Source: Belliella pelovolcani (GTDB lineage Bacteria; Bacteroidota; Bacteroidia; Cytophagales; Cyclobacteriaceae). Taken from it: a stretch of 64,000 nt of DNA. Location: positions 1-64,000 of the forward strand of contig NZ_FTOP01000015.1 of NCBI RefSeq assembly GCF_900156785.1, in the 5' to 3' direction. A program made the position numbers and the translations under genes. Below the pieces are notes generated by a model. The model searched no databases. It saw only the letters and a list, made by a program, of their open reading frames with translations, and was not told the DNA's origin. Positions 33,722-43,857 of the stretch are shown here, piece after piece. Within the stretch, counting starts at the first letter, position 1, and each line of letters starts with the position of its first letter.

Positions 33722-35119
33722 TTAGGGCTCAACCAATACTCTGTAAGAATTATACAAGATCAGAATGTCGTCTACATAGTTGACCGCTACGTGACCTTTG
33801 GCATAGCCACTCTTTACGACAGGATCCCTGTAATATTCTGGATCTGTTTTCAGTTTCAAAAAGTGGGATACATTTTCCCAGTATTGTGGGTTTTTGCCAT
33901 ATTTTAAAGTCAACCGCCAAGCATCCTCCACATGACCATGCCCAATATTGTAAGAGGCTAAAATAAACTTAATTCTTTCATTTGATTCTGGAATTCGCTC
34001 TCTCCAGAATTTATCCAAATACCTGAGGAAATTCACTCCTCCTAACAAGCTCTGATAAGGATCATTGGCATCTTCCACTCCAAATCGCTCCAGCGTAACA
34101 GGCATCAATTGTAAAAGTCCACTTGCACCTGCATAAGATGTAGCTTCTGGGTCGAATGCCGACTCTTTATAAACCAAAGAAGCCAACAACCTCCAATCCC
34201 AACCCAATGTCTCAGCTGCTTTTTTGATGATCTCATCGTATTCAGATATCCGATTGCCACCCAAAGAAGAGAAGGCACTGTTGGTTCTGTAATAACTATT
34301 TTTGGAATTGAGAAAGTACTTGGAATAAAGCGTTGCTAAATAGCCAGACTTCGTTCTCTTGGTCACCCATTCATTGATAGCCAATTCCAGGTCAGGGGCA
34401 TTGGTCCTCACTGCCCAGCCAACTGGTGACTTTTCGCTGATTTCTACACTGATATCCAAATCATCGTAGTAGGTATTATTGACCATAGCGAGATCCTTGT
34501 CTGCGACAGTATAATCAATTTCCTTGTTGAGTACTTTAGCAATCAACTCCTCTCTACCTTCTCGCATTTCTACCACATTAAAATAGAGTGTACTATCTTG
34601 ATGGAGCGCACAAAGCTGAGATTTATAGATAGCTCCAGTGGGAATATGCACGGTTTTCTCGTGGAGTTCCTGGATTCGGCTTACTCTCGGGCCTGTTTTA
34701 CGCTGAACCAAAACTGTACTCATCTCTCCAATAGGAAAAGTAAAATTGGCGTATTGCTTCCTGATCTCAGATTGCTCCAAATTCATAGCTATGATATCAG
34801 CTTGCCCCTTATTGAGTAAGATAAATGCATCTTCTATGTCAGACTTGACTATAAGGTGAAGGCGAACGCCTAAGTGACTTGCAAGGTTTCTAAGGAGCTC
34901 AAACTCATAACCCATTCTCCTACCCCTATAAATGTAATAGCTGGTAGAAGAATTATCTACTATTGCTCGGATATAGCCTCTTTTGACAATATCATCCAAA
35001 TCTAAAGTCGCAGGATTTTCCCAAAATGGGATTTCCTTTTCCTTTTGAAAAAAAGTGCATTGCACTCCAAAAACCAAAAGGATATTTAGTAAGATGATTG
35101 TCTGGAAAATTCTTTTCAT
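33722..35119 (-). CDS. mltF: Membrane-bound lytic transglycosylase MltF
   Basis: A 465-residue envelope enzyme with two domains. The first (about 35-270) resembles amino-acid-binding proteins (SBP_bac_3: YIRAIVDNSSTSYYIYRGR, LLNKGQADIIAMNLEQSE). The second (about 300-450) is an SLT lysozyme-like domain with catalytic Glu in LLASLVYKESAFDPEA, then ASGLLQLMP and ILASYNIGHGHV. It cleaves the glycan chain of peptidoglycan, producing 1,6-anhydromuropeptides. ATG 35119 is preferred over the longer frame because it starts a signal sequence with a possible lipobox (FGVQC). Confidence 0.92.
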   Translation of the reverse strand: MKRIFQTIILLNILLVFGVQCTFFQKEKEIPFWENPATLDLDDIVKRGYIRAIVDNSSTSYYIYRGRRMGYEFELLRNLASHLGVRLHLIVKSDIEDAFILLNKGQADIIAMNLEQSEIRKQYANFTFPIGEMSTVLVQRKTGPRVSRIQELHEKTVHIPTGAIYKSQLCALHQDSTLYFNVVEMREGREELIAKVLNKEIDYTVADKDLAMVNNTYYDDLDISVEISEKSPVGWAVRTNAPDLELAINEWVTKRTKSGYLATLYSKYFLNSKNSYYRTNSAFSSLGGNRISEYDEIIKKAAETLGWDWRLLASLVYKESAFDPEATSYAGASGLLQLMPVTLERFGVEDANDPYQSLLGGVNFLRYLDKFWRERIPESNERIKFILASYNIGHGHVEDAWRLTLKYGKNPQYWENVSHFLKLKTDPEYYRDPVVKSGYAKGHVAVNYVDDILILYNSYRVLVEP

Positions 35120-35234
35120 GAACAAGCATTCATTGGTGATTAGTGCAAACTTACTGGGCACCAAGCACCACATTCAGCAAATAATATACCAATATTATAT
35201 TTCAAAAAACAACGAAATGATGAAATAAAACACC

Positions 35235-35266
35235 AAAGCCCCTTCTCAAATCAAGAAGAGGCTTTT
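35235..35266 (-). terminator. Possible terminator of the efflux operon
   Basis: An imperfect stem (AAGCC-CTTCT and AGAAGAGGCTT) lies downstream of the TolC-like gene on the minus strand. The T run is short. Confidence 0.45.
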
Positions 35267-35286
35267 AGAATATATGGTTAAACGTC

Positions 35287-36630
35287 CTAATCAAGCAAAT
35301 CTAAGCGATCATCACTATTCTGGAAATATATCTTACCAGACAGTCGAAGCAGTTCGATTTCGCTTTCTTTGATGGTATAAAGAGAAGTAATCAGACGATC
35401 CTCTGCTGTCAATAAGTTGACCTGAGCATCTCTAAACTCTAGGTAATTTGCAATTCCTAACCTAAACCTCTCCAAAGCAATGTCAGCATTTTCAACTGCC
35501 ACTTCGTAGTTCTTACGCTCAATTTCCAATAGTCTTCTACTGATTTCATAAGCATTGTAAGCGCGGTAAATGTCAGAGGTCATCTGAACCTCAAACTGCT
35601 GAAGAGCTAAGTCAGTATTGTACCTTTGAACCCTGGCACTTTGAATCCTTTTATTGAGTGCAAATCCATTGAACAAACTGAAAGAAATGTTTCCTCCGTA
35701 GTTGAACCCCTCACGTTGATTTTTGAGCAAGAAACCTGCATCTGAATTAAAAGTATTGTTAGAATAGCCTCCACTCAAATTGATAGAAGGAAGGCGCTGT
35801 AATTGTAACTCTCTCAGTTGCAGAAATGCTACATTCTCTTGTCTCTGGGCTACCAAGAACTGCTTATTGTTTAAATATGCATTCTCAACCAAGTCATCTA
35901 ACCTCAACTCATCGGTAATCATGATGGTGTCATTAACATAAAATTGTTGTTGCGGTAGAATACCTAGCAATTCATTAAGGTTGATACGAGCGGTCTGAAT
36001 CACCTGCTCTTGGTTGACTTTAAGGGAAAGATCAGAGTTGTAATCAACTTGAGCTGTGAGAAAATCTCTTTTCCCTGCACCACCTAGTTCATATCTAGCC
36101 TCCGCGATGTCCAATCTATTTTTAGAAAATTCAAGTGTCTTTTCTAGAACTTGCTGCCTTTGTAACTCCAAAACTAACCTGTAATAAGCTGATGAAATCG
36201 CCGCAACAGTATTTTCAACAGCTACTTTAGCGTCAAGTTCACTGATCTCGGCTAATTTCCCCAACCTACGCATGGTAATTATAGCCTCTGGATTGAATCC
36301 ATAAATCGCAGTCGTAGTGAAATTCTCAGTATCTGATTCTGCACCTAAGATTTCATTCGGCTCTGGCGCATTGACAAATTGCTGTTCAACATCCTCCACA
36401 CTGTAGTTCCTTGTGTAAACAGCATTCACCTGAGGCAAGAATAATGTCCCAAATCCAATTTGCTTATCATAATTGGCTAGCATGACATTATTGACTGCGA
36501 TTTTGACATCGAAGTTTTTCTCCAACCCAATCATGATCGCTTTCTCAAGATTGAGCTGCTCAGCATCTTGCGCATAAGAAACCATAGCTACCTGAATAAG
36601 AAACAGGAAAATAAATAGTCTTTTCTTCAT
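35287..36630 (-). CDS. TolC family outer-membrane efflux protein
   Basis: 447 residues with a signal peptide ending at VSYAQD. Two TolC-type repeats of long alpha-helices are seen, for example RLDIAEARYELGGAGKRDFL (about 195) and NADIALERFRLGIANYLEF (about 390), each with the turn G-(x)-(K/N)-x-x-(D/E). It forms the outer-membrane channel of the tripartite pump. It overlaps the RND gene by one base, so it is the last gene of the operon at 35287-41608. Confidence 0.92.
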   Translation of the reverse strand: MKKRLFIFLFLIQVAMVSYAQDAEQLNLEKAIMIGLEKNFDVKIAVNNVMLANYDKQIGFGTLFLPQVNAVYTRNYSVEDVEQQFVNAPEPNEILGAESDTENFTTTAIYGFNPEAIITMRRLGKLAEISELDAKVAVENTVAAISSAYYRLVLELQRQQVLEKTLEFSKNRLDIAEARYELGGAGKRDFLTAQVDYNSDLSLKVNQEQVIQTARINLNELLGILPQQQFYVNDTIMITDELRLDDLVENAYLNNKQFLVAQRQENVAFLQLRELQLQRLPSINLSGGYSNNTFNSDAGFLLKNQREGFNYGGNISFSLFNGFALNKRIQSARVQRYNTDLALQQFEVQMTSDIYRAYNAYEISRRLLEIERKNYEVAVENADIALERFRLGIANYLEFRDAQVNLLTAEDRLITSLYTIKESEIELLRLSGKIYFQNSDDRLDLLD

Positions 36631-39600
36631 TATACTCTAGCTAATCTGCCTTTTTTGGAAGTGAGATATGTATAAATTGCTGGGATTACGAATAGCGTTA
36701 AGATCGTAGAAAATGCCAATCCACCAATTACGGCAACACCCATAGGAACCCTACCTTCAGACCCTGCACCCAAGGCTAAGGCAATCGGAAGAATACCTAA
36801 AATGGTAGATAAACTCGTCATCAAAATCGGTCTAAATCGTGCACTTGCAGCTCCTATAATTGAATCATCAATTGATAAACCTTGGGCTTTGCGCTGATTA
36901 GCAAACTCCACGATAAGGATACCATTTTTTGTTACCAAGCCTATCAGCATGATGATACCAATCTGGCTAAAGATATTCAAAGTAAAATCAAATATCCACA
37001 AAGAAGCCAAAGCGCCAAACAAGGCTAATGGTACAGTAAACATGATTGTCAAAGGATCCAAGAAACTCTCAAATTGGGCTGAGAGCACTAGATAAATCAA
37101 TACCAATGCAAAGATGAAAGCGAATATCAAACTGTTTGAGCTTTCTCTATATTCCTTCGATAAACCTGCCACATCGGTACTGAAAGATTCATCCAATACC
37201 TCGTCAGCAATTCGATCCATTTCATCTAGACCCGCACCGATGGTGTATCCTGGTGCCAGATTAGCCGAGACAGTGGCGCTTACAAACCTATTAAAGCGAT
37301 AAAGCTGCGGTGGCGTACTTCTCTCTCTAATCCTAACCAAGTTATCCATTTGAACAAGGCTTCCATTTTCAGCCCTTACATAGAGCGTTCTTAGATTGAT
37401 AGGTTCATTCCTATCTTTTATCTGCATTTCACCAACAACCTGATATTGTTTCCCATTCATGATAAAATATGCAAAGCGCTGGCCTGAATAAGAAAGCTGT
37501 AGCGTTCTAGCGATCTCCTGAACGGAAACACCAATGTTTCTGGCTTTATCTCTATCTATCTCTACTTCAATTTCCGGCTTGGTAAATTTCAAATTGATGT
37601 CCGAGAAGCTAAAAACCTCACTTTCACCCACCCTGTCCATAAACGTAGGAATGACTTCTTTTAGCTTTTCCAAAGTAGGTGCCTGAAGTACATATTGTAC
37701 TGGCAAACCTGCTCTTCTATCACCAATGGATGGGGGCTGAGTGACAAAGGCTCTAACAGAAGTAAACTTTTGAAGTCTTTGATTGACTTCCTCGTAAATT
37801 TCTTGTTGTGTTCTTTCTCTTTCTGAAGCATCAGTTAGGATAAACCTTAAAAATCCCGAATTTGTACTTGCTGTTCCAAATCCTGGCGATGTGACTGAGA
37901 TCAAGCCTGCTCTTTCAGAATCTGGGATAGCTTCTTGAAACTCCTTAGTCATTTCATCCAAAACCCTATCCATATATTCAAAAGTAGCCCCCTCAGGACC
38001 ACTAAGGTTGACTCTCATTTCACCTCTATCTTCAATAGGAGCCAATTCGGTTGGAATAATATTAAATAGAGAATATATGCCTAATCCAGTCAAGACAACA
38101 ATCACAAAGGCTATCCATCTCGCCTTCATAAATCCTTCCAAAAGGATATTGTATTTTTCATTTAGCCAAACGAATACTGGTTCAGAGACATTGTAAAACC
38201 AATTTTGCTTCTCTCTTTTTTTCAAGAGTCTAGAGCTCAACATGGGAGTCATGGTCAAAGCTACAAAGGAGGAAATAATCACAGCACCTGCCACTACCAC
38301 ACCAAACTCTCTAAACAACCTACCTGTAGTACCCGTCAAGAAAATCACTGGCAAAAACACCGCTGCCAAAGCTACTGTCGTCGCAATTACAGCGAAGAAA
38401 ATCTCTTCGGCACCTTTTTCAGCGGCAGTATCTGGATTCTCTCCCTTCTCAATTCTTGAATAGATATTCTCCAAGACAACAATAGCATCATCGACTACCA
38501 ACCCAATCGACAGGACTATACCCAATAATGTGAGTACATTGATAGAAAAGTCCATCACATACATCAGGAAAAAAACACCTATCAAGGATATCGGGATGGT
38601 CAAAACTGGGATAAAGGTAGTTCTCCAATCTCTCAAAAAGAGGAAAATAATCAAAACTACTAGAATAAAAGCCGTGAATATCGTCTGCTGGACCTCTGAG
38701 ATAGAAGACCTGATAAAACGAGTGGAATCAAACCCAATATCTAACAAAACATCATCTGGAAGATCCTTTTTGATAAATTCTAACCTTCTATAAAACTCAT
38801 CAACAATCTCTATATTGTTGGATCCTGGCAGAGGAACTAATACTACGCCTACCATAGGAATACCATCACGCTTCAAAACTGTTCTTTCATTGAGCGCAGC
38901 GAGCTCTGCTTTTCCAATATCCTGAAACTGTACGATGTTATTTTGATCCTCTTTGATGATCAGTTCATTGAACTCTTGTGGTGTACTGAGTCTGCTCTTT
39001 GTTCTCACTGAGAGTTCTATAGCTGATCCCTCTATCCGACCTGATGGAAGTTCTACATTTTCACTTTGCACTTTATTCAATACATCCACAGGAGTGACGC
39101 CATAAGAAGCCATCCTCAACGGATCCATCCTAAGCCTGATAGCATACTGCTTTTCCCCCCAAATCTGAACGGTACTTACGCCTGGTATGGTCTGAAGTCG
39201 TTCTTTAAAAATATTGTTGGCAAGATCAGAGAGCTCTAAGAGGTTTCGTTTATTGCTTTGAACATTCAAAAATACAATTGGCTGAGAATCTGCATCAGCC
39301 TTGGAAACAACGGGAGGATCTGCATCTGGTGGTAGATTTCTCTGAGCACCTGAAACCTTATCTCTCACATCATTGGCTGCTGCTTCCAGATCACCCCCTA
39401 CGTCAAATTCAACTGTAATATTACTCGTTCCGTCATTTGAAGTGGAAGTCAAAGATTTGATACCTGCAATTCCATTGATAGCTTCTTCGAGAGGTTCTGT
39501 GATCTGAGCTTCGATGACATCTGCATTGGCACCTACATAAGTGGTACGCACATTGATCACAGGAGGATCCACACTGGGAAATTCCCTAACTCCTAAAAAG

Positions 39601-39692
39601 CTAATCCCTATAGTCCCAAACAATAAAATTGTAAGAGACATCACAATGGCCAAAACTGGCCTTCTGATACTTATGGTAGATAAACTCGCCAT
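36630..39692 (-). CDS. RND multidrug efflux transporter (HAE1/AcrB type)
   Basis: 1020 residues with 12 membrane segments in two repeats and two large periplasmic loops. N-terminus SLSTISIRRPVLAIVMSLT is typical. The proton-relay Asp pair is in GIVLSIGLVVDDAIVVLEN (about residue 405) and the second half has GIIMLIGLVTKNGILIVEF, both HAE1 signatures, so the substrate is more likely organic compounds than metal ions. It works with the adaptor at 39696 and the channel at 35287. Confidence 0.94.
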   Translation of the reverse strand: MASLSTISIRRPVLAIVMSLTILLFGTIGISFLGVREFPSVDPPVINVRTTYVGANADVIEAQITEPLEEAINGIAGIKSLTSTSNDGTSNITVEFDVGGDLEAAANDVRDKVSGAQRNLPPDADPPVVSKADADSQPIVFLNVQSNKRNLLELSDLANNIFKERLQTIPGVSTVQIWGEKQYAIRLRMDPLRMASYGVTPVDVLNKVQSENVELPSGRIEGSAIELSVRTKSRLSTPQEFNELIIKEDQNNIVQFQDIGKAELAALNERTVLKRDGIPMVGVVLVPLPGSNNIEIVDEFYRRLEFIKKDLPDDVLLDIGFDSTRFIRSSISEVQQTIFTAFILVVLIIFLFLRDWRTTFIPVLTIPISLIGVFFLMYVMDFSINVLTLLGIVLSIGLVVDDAIVVLENIYSRIEKGENPDTAAEKGAEEIFFAVIATTVALAAVFLPVIFLTGTTGRLFREFGVVVAGAVIISSFVALTMTPMLSSRLLKKREKQNWFYNVSEPVFVWLNEKYNILLEGFMKARWIAFVIVVLTGLGIYSLFNIIPTELAPIEDRGEMRVNLSGPEGATFEYMDRVLDEMTKEFQEAIPDSERAGLISVTSPGFGTASTNSGFLRFILTDASERERTQQEIYEEVNQRLQKFTSVRAFVTQPPSIGDRRAGLPVQYVLQAPTLEKLKEVIPTFMDRVGESEVFSFSDINLKFTKPEIEVEIDRDKARNIGVSVQEIARTLQLSYSGQRFAYFIMNGKQYQVVGEMQIKDRNEPINLRTLYVRAENGSLVQMDNLVRIRERSTPPQLYRFNRFVSATVSANLAPGYTIGAGLDEMDRIADEVLDESFSTDVAGLSKEYRESSNSLIFAFIFALVLIYLVLSAQFESFLDPLTIMFTVPLALFGALASLWIFDFTLNIFSQIGIIMLIGLVTKNGILIVEFANQRKAQGLSIDDSIIGAASARFRPILMTSLSTILGILPIALALGAGSEGRVPMGVAVIGGLAFSTILTLFVIPAIYTYLTSKKGRLARV

Positions 39693-39695
39693 GAT

Positions 39696-40781
39696 CTAGT
39701 TGGTTTTAGTCACTTCAAGTGGAGAACCTGTCCTTACTTGTAAAATCCCCGTGGATAACACCAAGTCGCCTTCTTTGAGTCCTTCCAATATTTGAACTCG
39801 ACTTTCAGTTCTTGTGCCTATTTTCACGATTCTCTCCTCTGCTTTATTCTCCGCATTGGCTACATATACTTTATACCCGCTCAATTCTGGTATCACCGAT
39901 TCTGCCGGAACCATCAAGGCATTTTCTTCGATGCCTAAAGTATATCTGATTCTGACAAACATCCCAGGCAAAAATGCCCTGTCCCTGTTGGGACTTTGAG
40001 CTCTCAATTTGAGTGTTCTAGTAGCAGCATCGATTGTCGGCTCGTATGCATAGACTGTACCTTCTCTTTCTTGACCACTTCCATCATTTGAGAAAATGAT
40101 CTTTGAACCAAGTTTAACTTGATTCGCATAACGCTCTGGGATAGAAAACTCAATTTTGATAGGGTCGATGCTCACAATACTTGCAATGACGTCAGTATTG
40201 CCGATCACAGAACCTTCAGAAATCTGTCTCAAACCCAATACACCATCGAATGGTGCTCTAATTACTGTCTTGTTTAACTGGGCCTCTACTAATCTCAAAT
40301 CAGCCAAATTAGTATTGTATTGATTCAGCGATATATCGTACTCTTCCTGAGAGATCGCTTCTCTTGCTAGAAGCTGTTTTTGTCTGTTTTCTTGGCTTTC
40401 GTAGAGCTTTTTGGTGTATTCCAACCTGTCAAACTGGGCTTTAAGCTCATCATCATTTAAGTAAAGAAGCGGAGCTCCTTTTTTGACAAACTCACCTTCC
40501 TTAAAGGTAATTCTTTCGACTAATCCCGAAATTTCAGGTCTCAGATTTACCGTTTCATTTGGGATGATTGCTCCAGTGATATTCAAGTTATTTTCTAAAC
40601 GCTCAGGCCTTATTTCCACTACATTGACAGGAATGGCTTTGCCTGGACCTTGCGGAGCTTGTGTACCCGGGGCGTTTGAAGTTTCCTTGGAAATAAATAA
40701 GTCTAACCTTGGATAGATAAAAATTCCAGCAACCACTACTAGGATTGCTACGATCAAAATGGTTTTTGTTTGCTTTTTCAT
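39696..40781 (-). CDS. RND efflux periplasmic adaptor (membrane fusion protein)
   Basis: 361 residues beginning with a membrane anchor (TILIVAILVVVAGIFIY). Lipoyl-like half-motifs flank a helical hairpin: EISGLVERITFKEGEFVKKG (about 95) and VIRAPFDGVLGLRQISEGSV (about 190); then the barrel domain IEFSIPERYANQVKLGSK. I start at ATG 40781, sharing one base with the hydrolase stop (TAATG), which indicates coupling. It joins the RND pump to the TolC-type channel. Confidence 0.93.
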   Translation of the reverse strand: MKKQTKTILIVAILVVVAGIFIYPRLDLFISKETSNAPGTQAPQGPGKAIPVNVVEIRPERLENNLNITGAIIPNETVNLRPEISGLVERITFKEGEFVKKGAPLLYLNDDELKAQFDRLEYTKKLYESQENRQKQLLAREAISQEEYDISLNQYNTNLADLRLVEAQLNKTVIRAPFDGVLGLRQISEGSVIGNTDVIASIVSIDPIKIEFSIPERYANQVKLGSKIIFSNDGSGQEREGTVYAYEPTIDAATRTLKLRAQSPNRDRAFLPGMFVRIRYTLGIEENALMVPAESVIPELSGYKVYVANAENKAEERIVKIGTRTESRVQILEGLKEGDLVLSTGILQVRTGSPLEVTKTN

Positions 40782-41608
40782 TATGGGTGATCCACAGAAT
40801 TTTGAAGTGTATATTCTTGGCCTTTTAGCCACTCTAAGGATAATTGATTGAAAATTTCTGGTTGCTCTACGTTGACTACGTGTCCGCAGGCTTCTATTAC
40901 TTTGAGAAAAGATTGCTTATGCTCTTTTACAATATTTTTGACAGACTCCAAAAACATCACGTCCTCTTCTCCCATAATATACAATGTAGGAATAGAAAGA
41001 TCCCGCTGCTTGAAGTACCTCAAAAGCGGGTTGATATCTTTGGTCAATTTGAACCATCTGATGAACTCTTTTTGGCAAAGTCTTTTCGCTTCTCTGATGA
41101 ATAGATTCCTAGACTCAGCATGGTGACCTCTCGGCATGATTACAAAGGCAAATAAGCTGTAAAGCCACATGTATGGAATCACACTTTTGAAAGTATTTCC
41201 CAAGGCTACTAGGATCTGAGAAGTAAAGTTCAGCTTGGTCACTGCACCGGCCATGATCATAGTTTTGACACGTTGAGGCTCCATTTCCGCAAGTTGTCTT
41301 GCTAAAATTGTACCTAAGGAGACCCCCATAATATGGGCGGGAGGAAGCTTCAAATGATCCAAAACTTCTATAATATCCTTTGTGACGCTTGGAAAAGTAT
41401 AGCGTTCGTTCCACAAATTCTTAAATGACCTTGCAGACTTACCATGCCCTCTCAAATCTATCAAAAGGAGGTTAAAATCTTCTTTGAACTCTCTGATTTG
41501 CTTAAACCAAATCGACGAGGAACCTCCAGCACCATGGATAAAAACAACCCACTCTTCACTAGTAGGATGCTCGTAAGTTTTGTAATATAATAGCTCTCTT
41601 TTCGTCAT
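40781..41608 (-). CDS. Alpha/beta hydrolase at the head of the efflux operon
   Basis: 275 residues with an intact catalytic triad: oxyanion loop VVFIHGAGGSSSIW, nucleophile MGVSLGTILA (Ser about 97), acid in MGEEDVMF and His in CGHVVNVEQP. Its stop shares a base with the adaptor start, so it is the first gene of the operon. Members split esters, amides or lactones; it could modify a pump substrate, but this is only from position. Confidence 0.85.
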   Translation of the reverse strand: MTKRELLYYKTYEHPTSEEWVVFIHGAGGSSSIWFKQIREFKEDFNLLLIDLRGHGKSARSFKNLWNERYTFPSVTKDIIEVLDHLKLPPAHIMGVSLGTILARQLAEMEPQRVKTMIMAGAVTKLNFTSQILVALGNTFKSVIPYMWLYSLFAFVIMPRGHHAESRNLFIREAKRLCQKEFIRWFKLTKDINPLLRYFKQRDLSIPTLYIMGEEDVMFLESVKNIVKEHKQSFLKVIEACGHVVNVEQPEIFNQLSLEWLKGQEYTLQNSVDHP

Positions 41609-41743
41609 GACTTTGGTATAACCCCGATCGGGAAGACAAAGTTACCAATGACAAATCTAATTTTAATAAATCTCAATAAAAACCAATTAGATATAGGTGG
41701 CATTTTCATGCCATCAGTGGTTTTGAATCAAAGAGAAAATAAA

Positions 41744-41772
41744 AAATCAGCCATCAAACAAACGGCTGATTT
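41744..41772 (-). terminator. Terminator of the VOC gene
   Basis: AAATCAGCC pairs with GGCTGATTT around an 11-nt loop; on the minus strand it is followed by T6, 40 bases after the VOC stop. Confidence 0.75.
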
Positions 41773-41810
41773 CTAACAATAAAAGGCTCCTATCAGTAAA
41801 TTTCCAAAGG

Positions 41811-42233
41811 TTATTTTGCGAAAATCTGGCTTGAGTCTTGAAAAGACTTAAATTCCAAAGCATTGCCTGCTGGATCTAGGAAGAACATTGTAGCTTGCTC
41901 ACCTACCTCACCTTGAAATCTAACGTAAGGTTCAATGATAAACTCAATCGAATTAGCCTTCAACTTATCTGCTAACTCATGCCATTCATCCCATGGGAGT
42001 ATAGCCCCAAAGTGCCTCACCGGAACATACTTGCCATCTACCTCATTCGCTTGAGCTTTGTCTAGCTCCTCTGGCTTGACATGAGCAGACAATTGATGCC
42101 CAAAGAAATTAAAATCAATCCACTTCTCAGTACTTCTTCCGATATCACAACCCAATAAATCTCCGTAAAACTTCCTGGTCTCTTCAATGTCTCTAATAGG
42201 AAATGCCAGGTGAAAAGGCTTAAATTGTTCCAT
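41811..42233 (-). CDS. VOC family (glyoxalase/dioxygenase-like) protein
   Basis: 140 residues with the paired beta-alpha-beta-beta-beta units of the vicinal oxygen chelate fold: [20 protein letters not shown] at the start (His about 8) and [17 protein letters not shown] at the end (Glu ligand). ATG 42233 is chosen since homologues begin at this strand. The reaction cannot be predicted. It is divergent from the patatin gene, with 62 bases between the start codons. Confidence 0.85.
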   Translation of the reverse strand: MEQFKPFHLAFPIRDIEETRKFYGDLLGCDIGRSTEKWIDFNFFGHQLSAHVKPEELDKAQANEVDGKYVPVRHFGAILPWDEWHELADKLKANSIEFIIEPYVRFQGEVGEQATMFFLDPAGNALEFKSFQDSSQIFAK

Positions 42234-42295
42234 TATTTCTATTTGTTTTCTCAAATTTGTTGAAATAACAAATCCTTTCAAAATTCTTTTAAATC

Positions 42296-43207
42296 ATGGG
42301 TAAGAAAACTGTTTCATTGGTTTTGTCTAGCGGAGGAGCAAGAGGAATGGCACACATTGGAGTCATAGAAGCTTTGGAAGAAGCAGGCTATGAAATTGTC
42401 TCTATCTCTGGTTGCTCCGCAGGAGCTTTGGTAGGGGGAATTCATGCTACAGGAAACCTACAGAAATTCAAAAACTGGATCTGCAATTTAGATAAGATTG
42501 ATGTTTTTTCTTTGATGGATTTCACGCTTTCCAGCAAGGGATTTATCAAAGGAGACAAGGTATTCAATGAACTCAAAAAACTAGTCAAAGACTGTCAAAT
42601 TGAGGATTTGAAGATTCCTTTCAACTGTACAGCTGTTGAAATTCCTCATGGAAAGGAGAAAATCTTCGAAAAAGGAATGCTATTCGATGCAATCAGAGCA
42701 TCTGTATCAATTCCCACTGTCCTCACTCCAGCCCGTATCAAAGAACGTGAATATATCGATGGAGGTATCTTGAATCCAATTCCATTGAGCCTCCTTCCTA
42801 AGAGGAATAGAGGAGAGTTGACCTTCGCCGTAGATTTGAATGGCCCCAAGGAAGCTTTTGTGAAAGTAGAGCCTGAGACGAGTGATAAAAAAGAATCTGA
42901 AAGCTTAATCAAAGTTCCCCAATGGATGAAAGATTACAAATCAAAATTCTCAAAGTACTTTGAGGCTGAAGAAAAAGAAGAAAAACACAAGGGGATGAGT
43001 TCAGTTGAGCTTCTCAATTACAGTTTTGACCTTTTACAAGACAAGCTCTCTTCCATAGTCTTAGAAAAACACGAAGTGGATGTCTTGATAGAAATCGCAA
43101 GAACACAAGCAGGAACACTAGAATTTCACAGGGCAGCAGAACTGGTTGAAATTGGACGAAAAAAAACCGAAGAGGCGCTAAAAAAGCTTGAAGATGGAAA
43201 TAAATGA
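42296..43207 (+). CDS. Patatin-like phospholipase
   Basis: 303 residues with a complete Ser-Asp dyad: oxyanion loop SSGGARGMAHIGV (about residue 11), nucleophile ISGCSAGALVGG (Ser about 42) and Asp in YIDGGILNPIPLS (about 160). The insertion at about 200-230 is charged and probably flexible. There is no signal peptide, so it acts in the cytoplasm or at the inner membrane face on phospholipids. The methyltransferase gene overlaps its end by 14 bases. Confidence 0.9.
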   Translation: MGKKTVSLVLSSGGARGMAHIGVIEALEEAGYEIVSISGCSAGALVGGIHATGNLQKFKNWICNLDKIDVFSLMDFTLSSKGFIKGDKVFNELKKLVKDCQIEDLKIPFNCTAVEIPHGKEKIFEKGMLFDAIRASVSIPTVLTPARIKEREYIDGGILNPIPLSLLPKRNRGELTFAVDLNGPKEAFVKVEPETSDKKESESLIKVPQWMKDYKSKFSKYFEAEEKEEKHKGMSSVELLNYSFDLLQDKLSSIVLEKHEVDVLIEIARTQAGTLEFHRAAELVEIGRKKTEEALKKLEDGNK

Positions 43208-43814
43208 ACTCAACAAGCTCTTAGGCAATATTGACATTTACCTTTTAGACCAAATTCTAAAAGGAAGGTTCACAAAGGAGATGAAAATCCTAGATGCAGG
43301 TTGTGGTGAGGGGAGAAATTGCATTTATTTCCTGCATCAAGGCTATCAAATTTTTGGCGTCGATGCGAATCCCATTGCCATTCAAATGGCTAGAATATAT
43401 GCACAGACTATCAATCCCACTTTTGACATTTATAAGTTTCAAACCTCCACAATTGAAAATATGCCTTTCCATGCAGGGGCATTTGACGCGATCCTTTGTT
43501 CTGCAGTTTTACATTTTGCAGAAAGTGAAGAAGCCTTTTTCAAAATGACTAATATGATGATGAATGTTTTAAAAAAGGAAGGTATTTTCTTCATAAGAAT
43601 GTGCACTGCTTTTGGAAAAATCTTGGAAGAATCTCAGCAAATAGGAAGTGGCAGATATTTATTACCAGATGGGAGCGAGCGTTTCTTATTGACTGAAGCG
43701 TTACTGCAAAAAATGATGGAAAAGTACGATTTAAGTTACCTTGAGCCTGTCAAAACTGTTTTAGTCAATCATCAGCGGGAAATGGGAGTCCTTGTATTTC
43801 AAAAAAACAGCTGA
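43194..43814 (+). CDS. Class I SAM-dependent methyltransferase
   Basis: 206 residues. SAM motif I is MKILDAGCGEGRNCIYFLHQ, motif II GVDANPIAIQMA, and motif IV FDAILCSAVLHF, a layout close to TehB-like small-molecule methyltransferases. ATG 43194 is chosen over a TTG at 43188. The stop codon lies within the stem of a terminator hairpin. Substrate unknown; co-transcription with the patatin gene suggests a lipid-linked role, which is only a guess. Confidence 0.88.
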   Translation: MEINELNKLLGNIDIYLLDQILKGRFTKEMKILDAGCGEGRNCIYFLHQGYQIFGVDANPIAIQMARIYAQTINPTFDIYKFQTSTIENMPFHAGAFDAILCSAVLHFAESEEAFFKMTNMMMNVLKKEGIFFIRMCTAFGKILEESQQIGSGRYLLPDGSERFLLTEALLQKMMEKYDLSYLEPVKTVLVNHQREMGVLVFQKNS

Positions 43815-43845
43815 CCCATTTAGAGTCAGCTGTTTCCTATTTTTT
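43805..43845 (+). terminator. Terminator overlapping the methyltransferase stop codon
   Basis: AACAGCTGAC pairs with GTCAGCTGTT around a 9-nt loop, followed by CCTATTTTTT. The TGA stop is part of the left arm. Confidence 0.75.
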
Positions 43846-43857
43846 AAAACATAATGA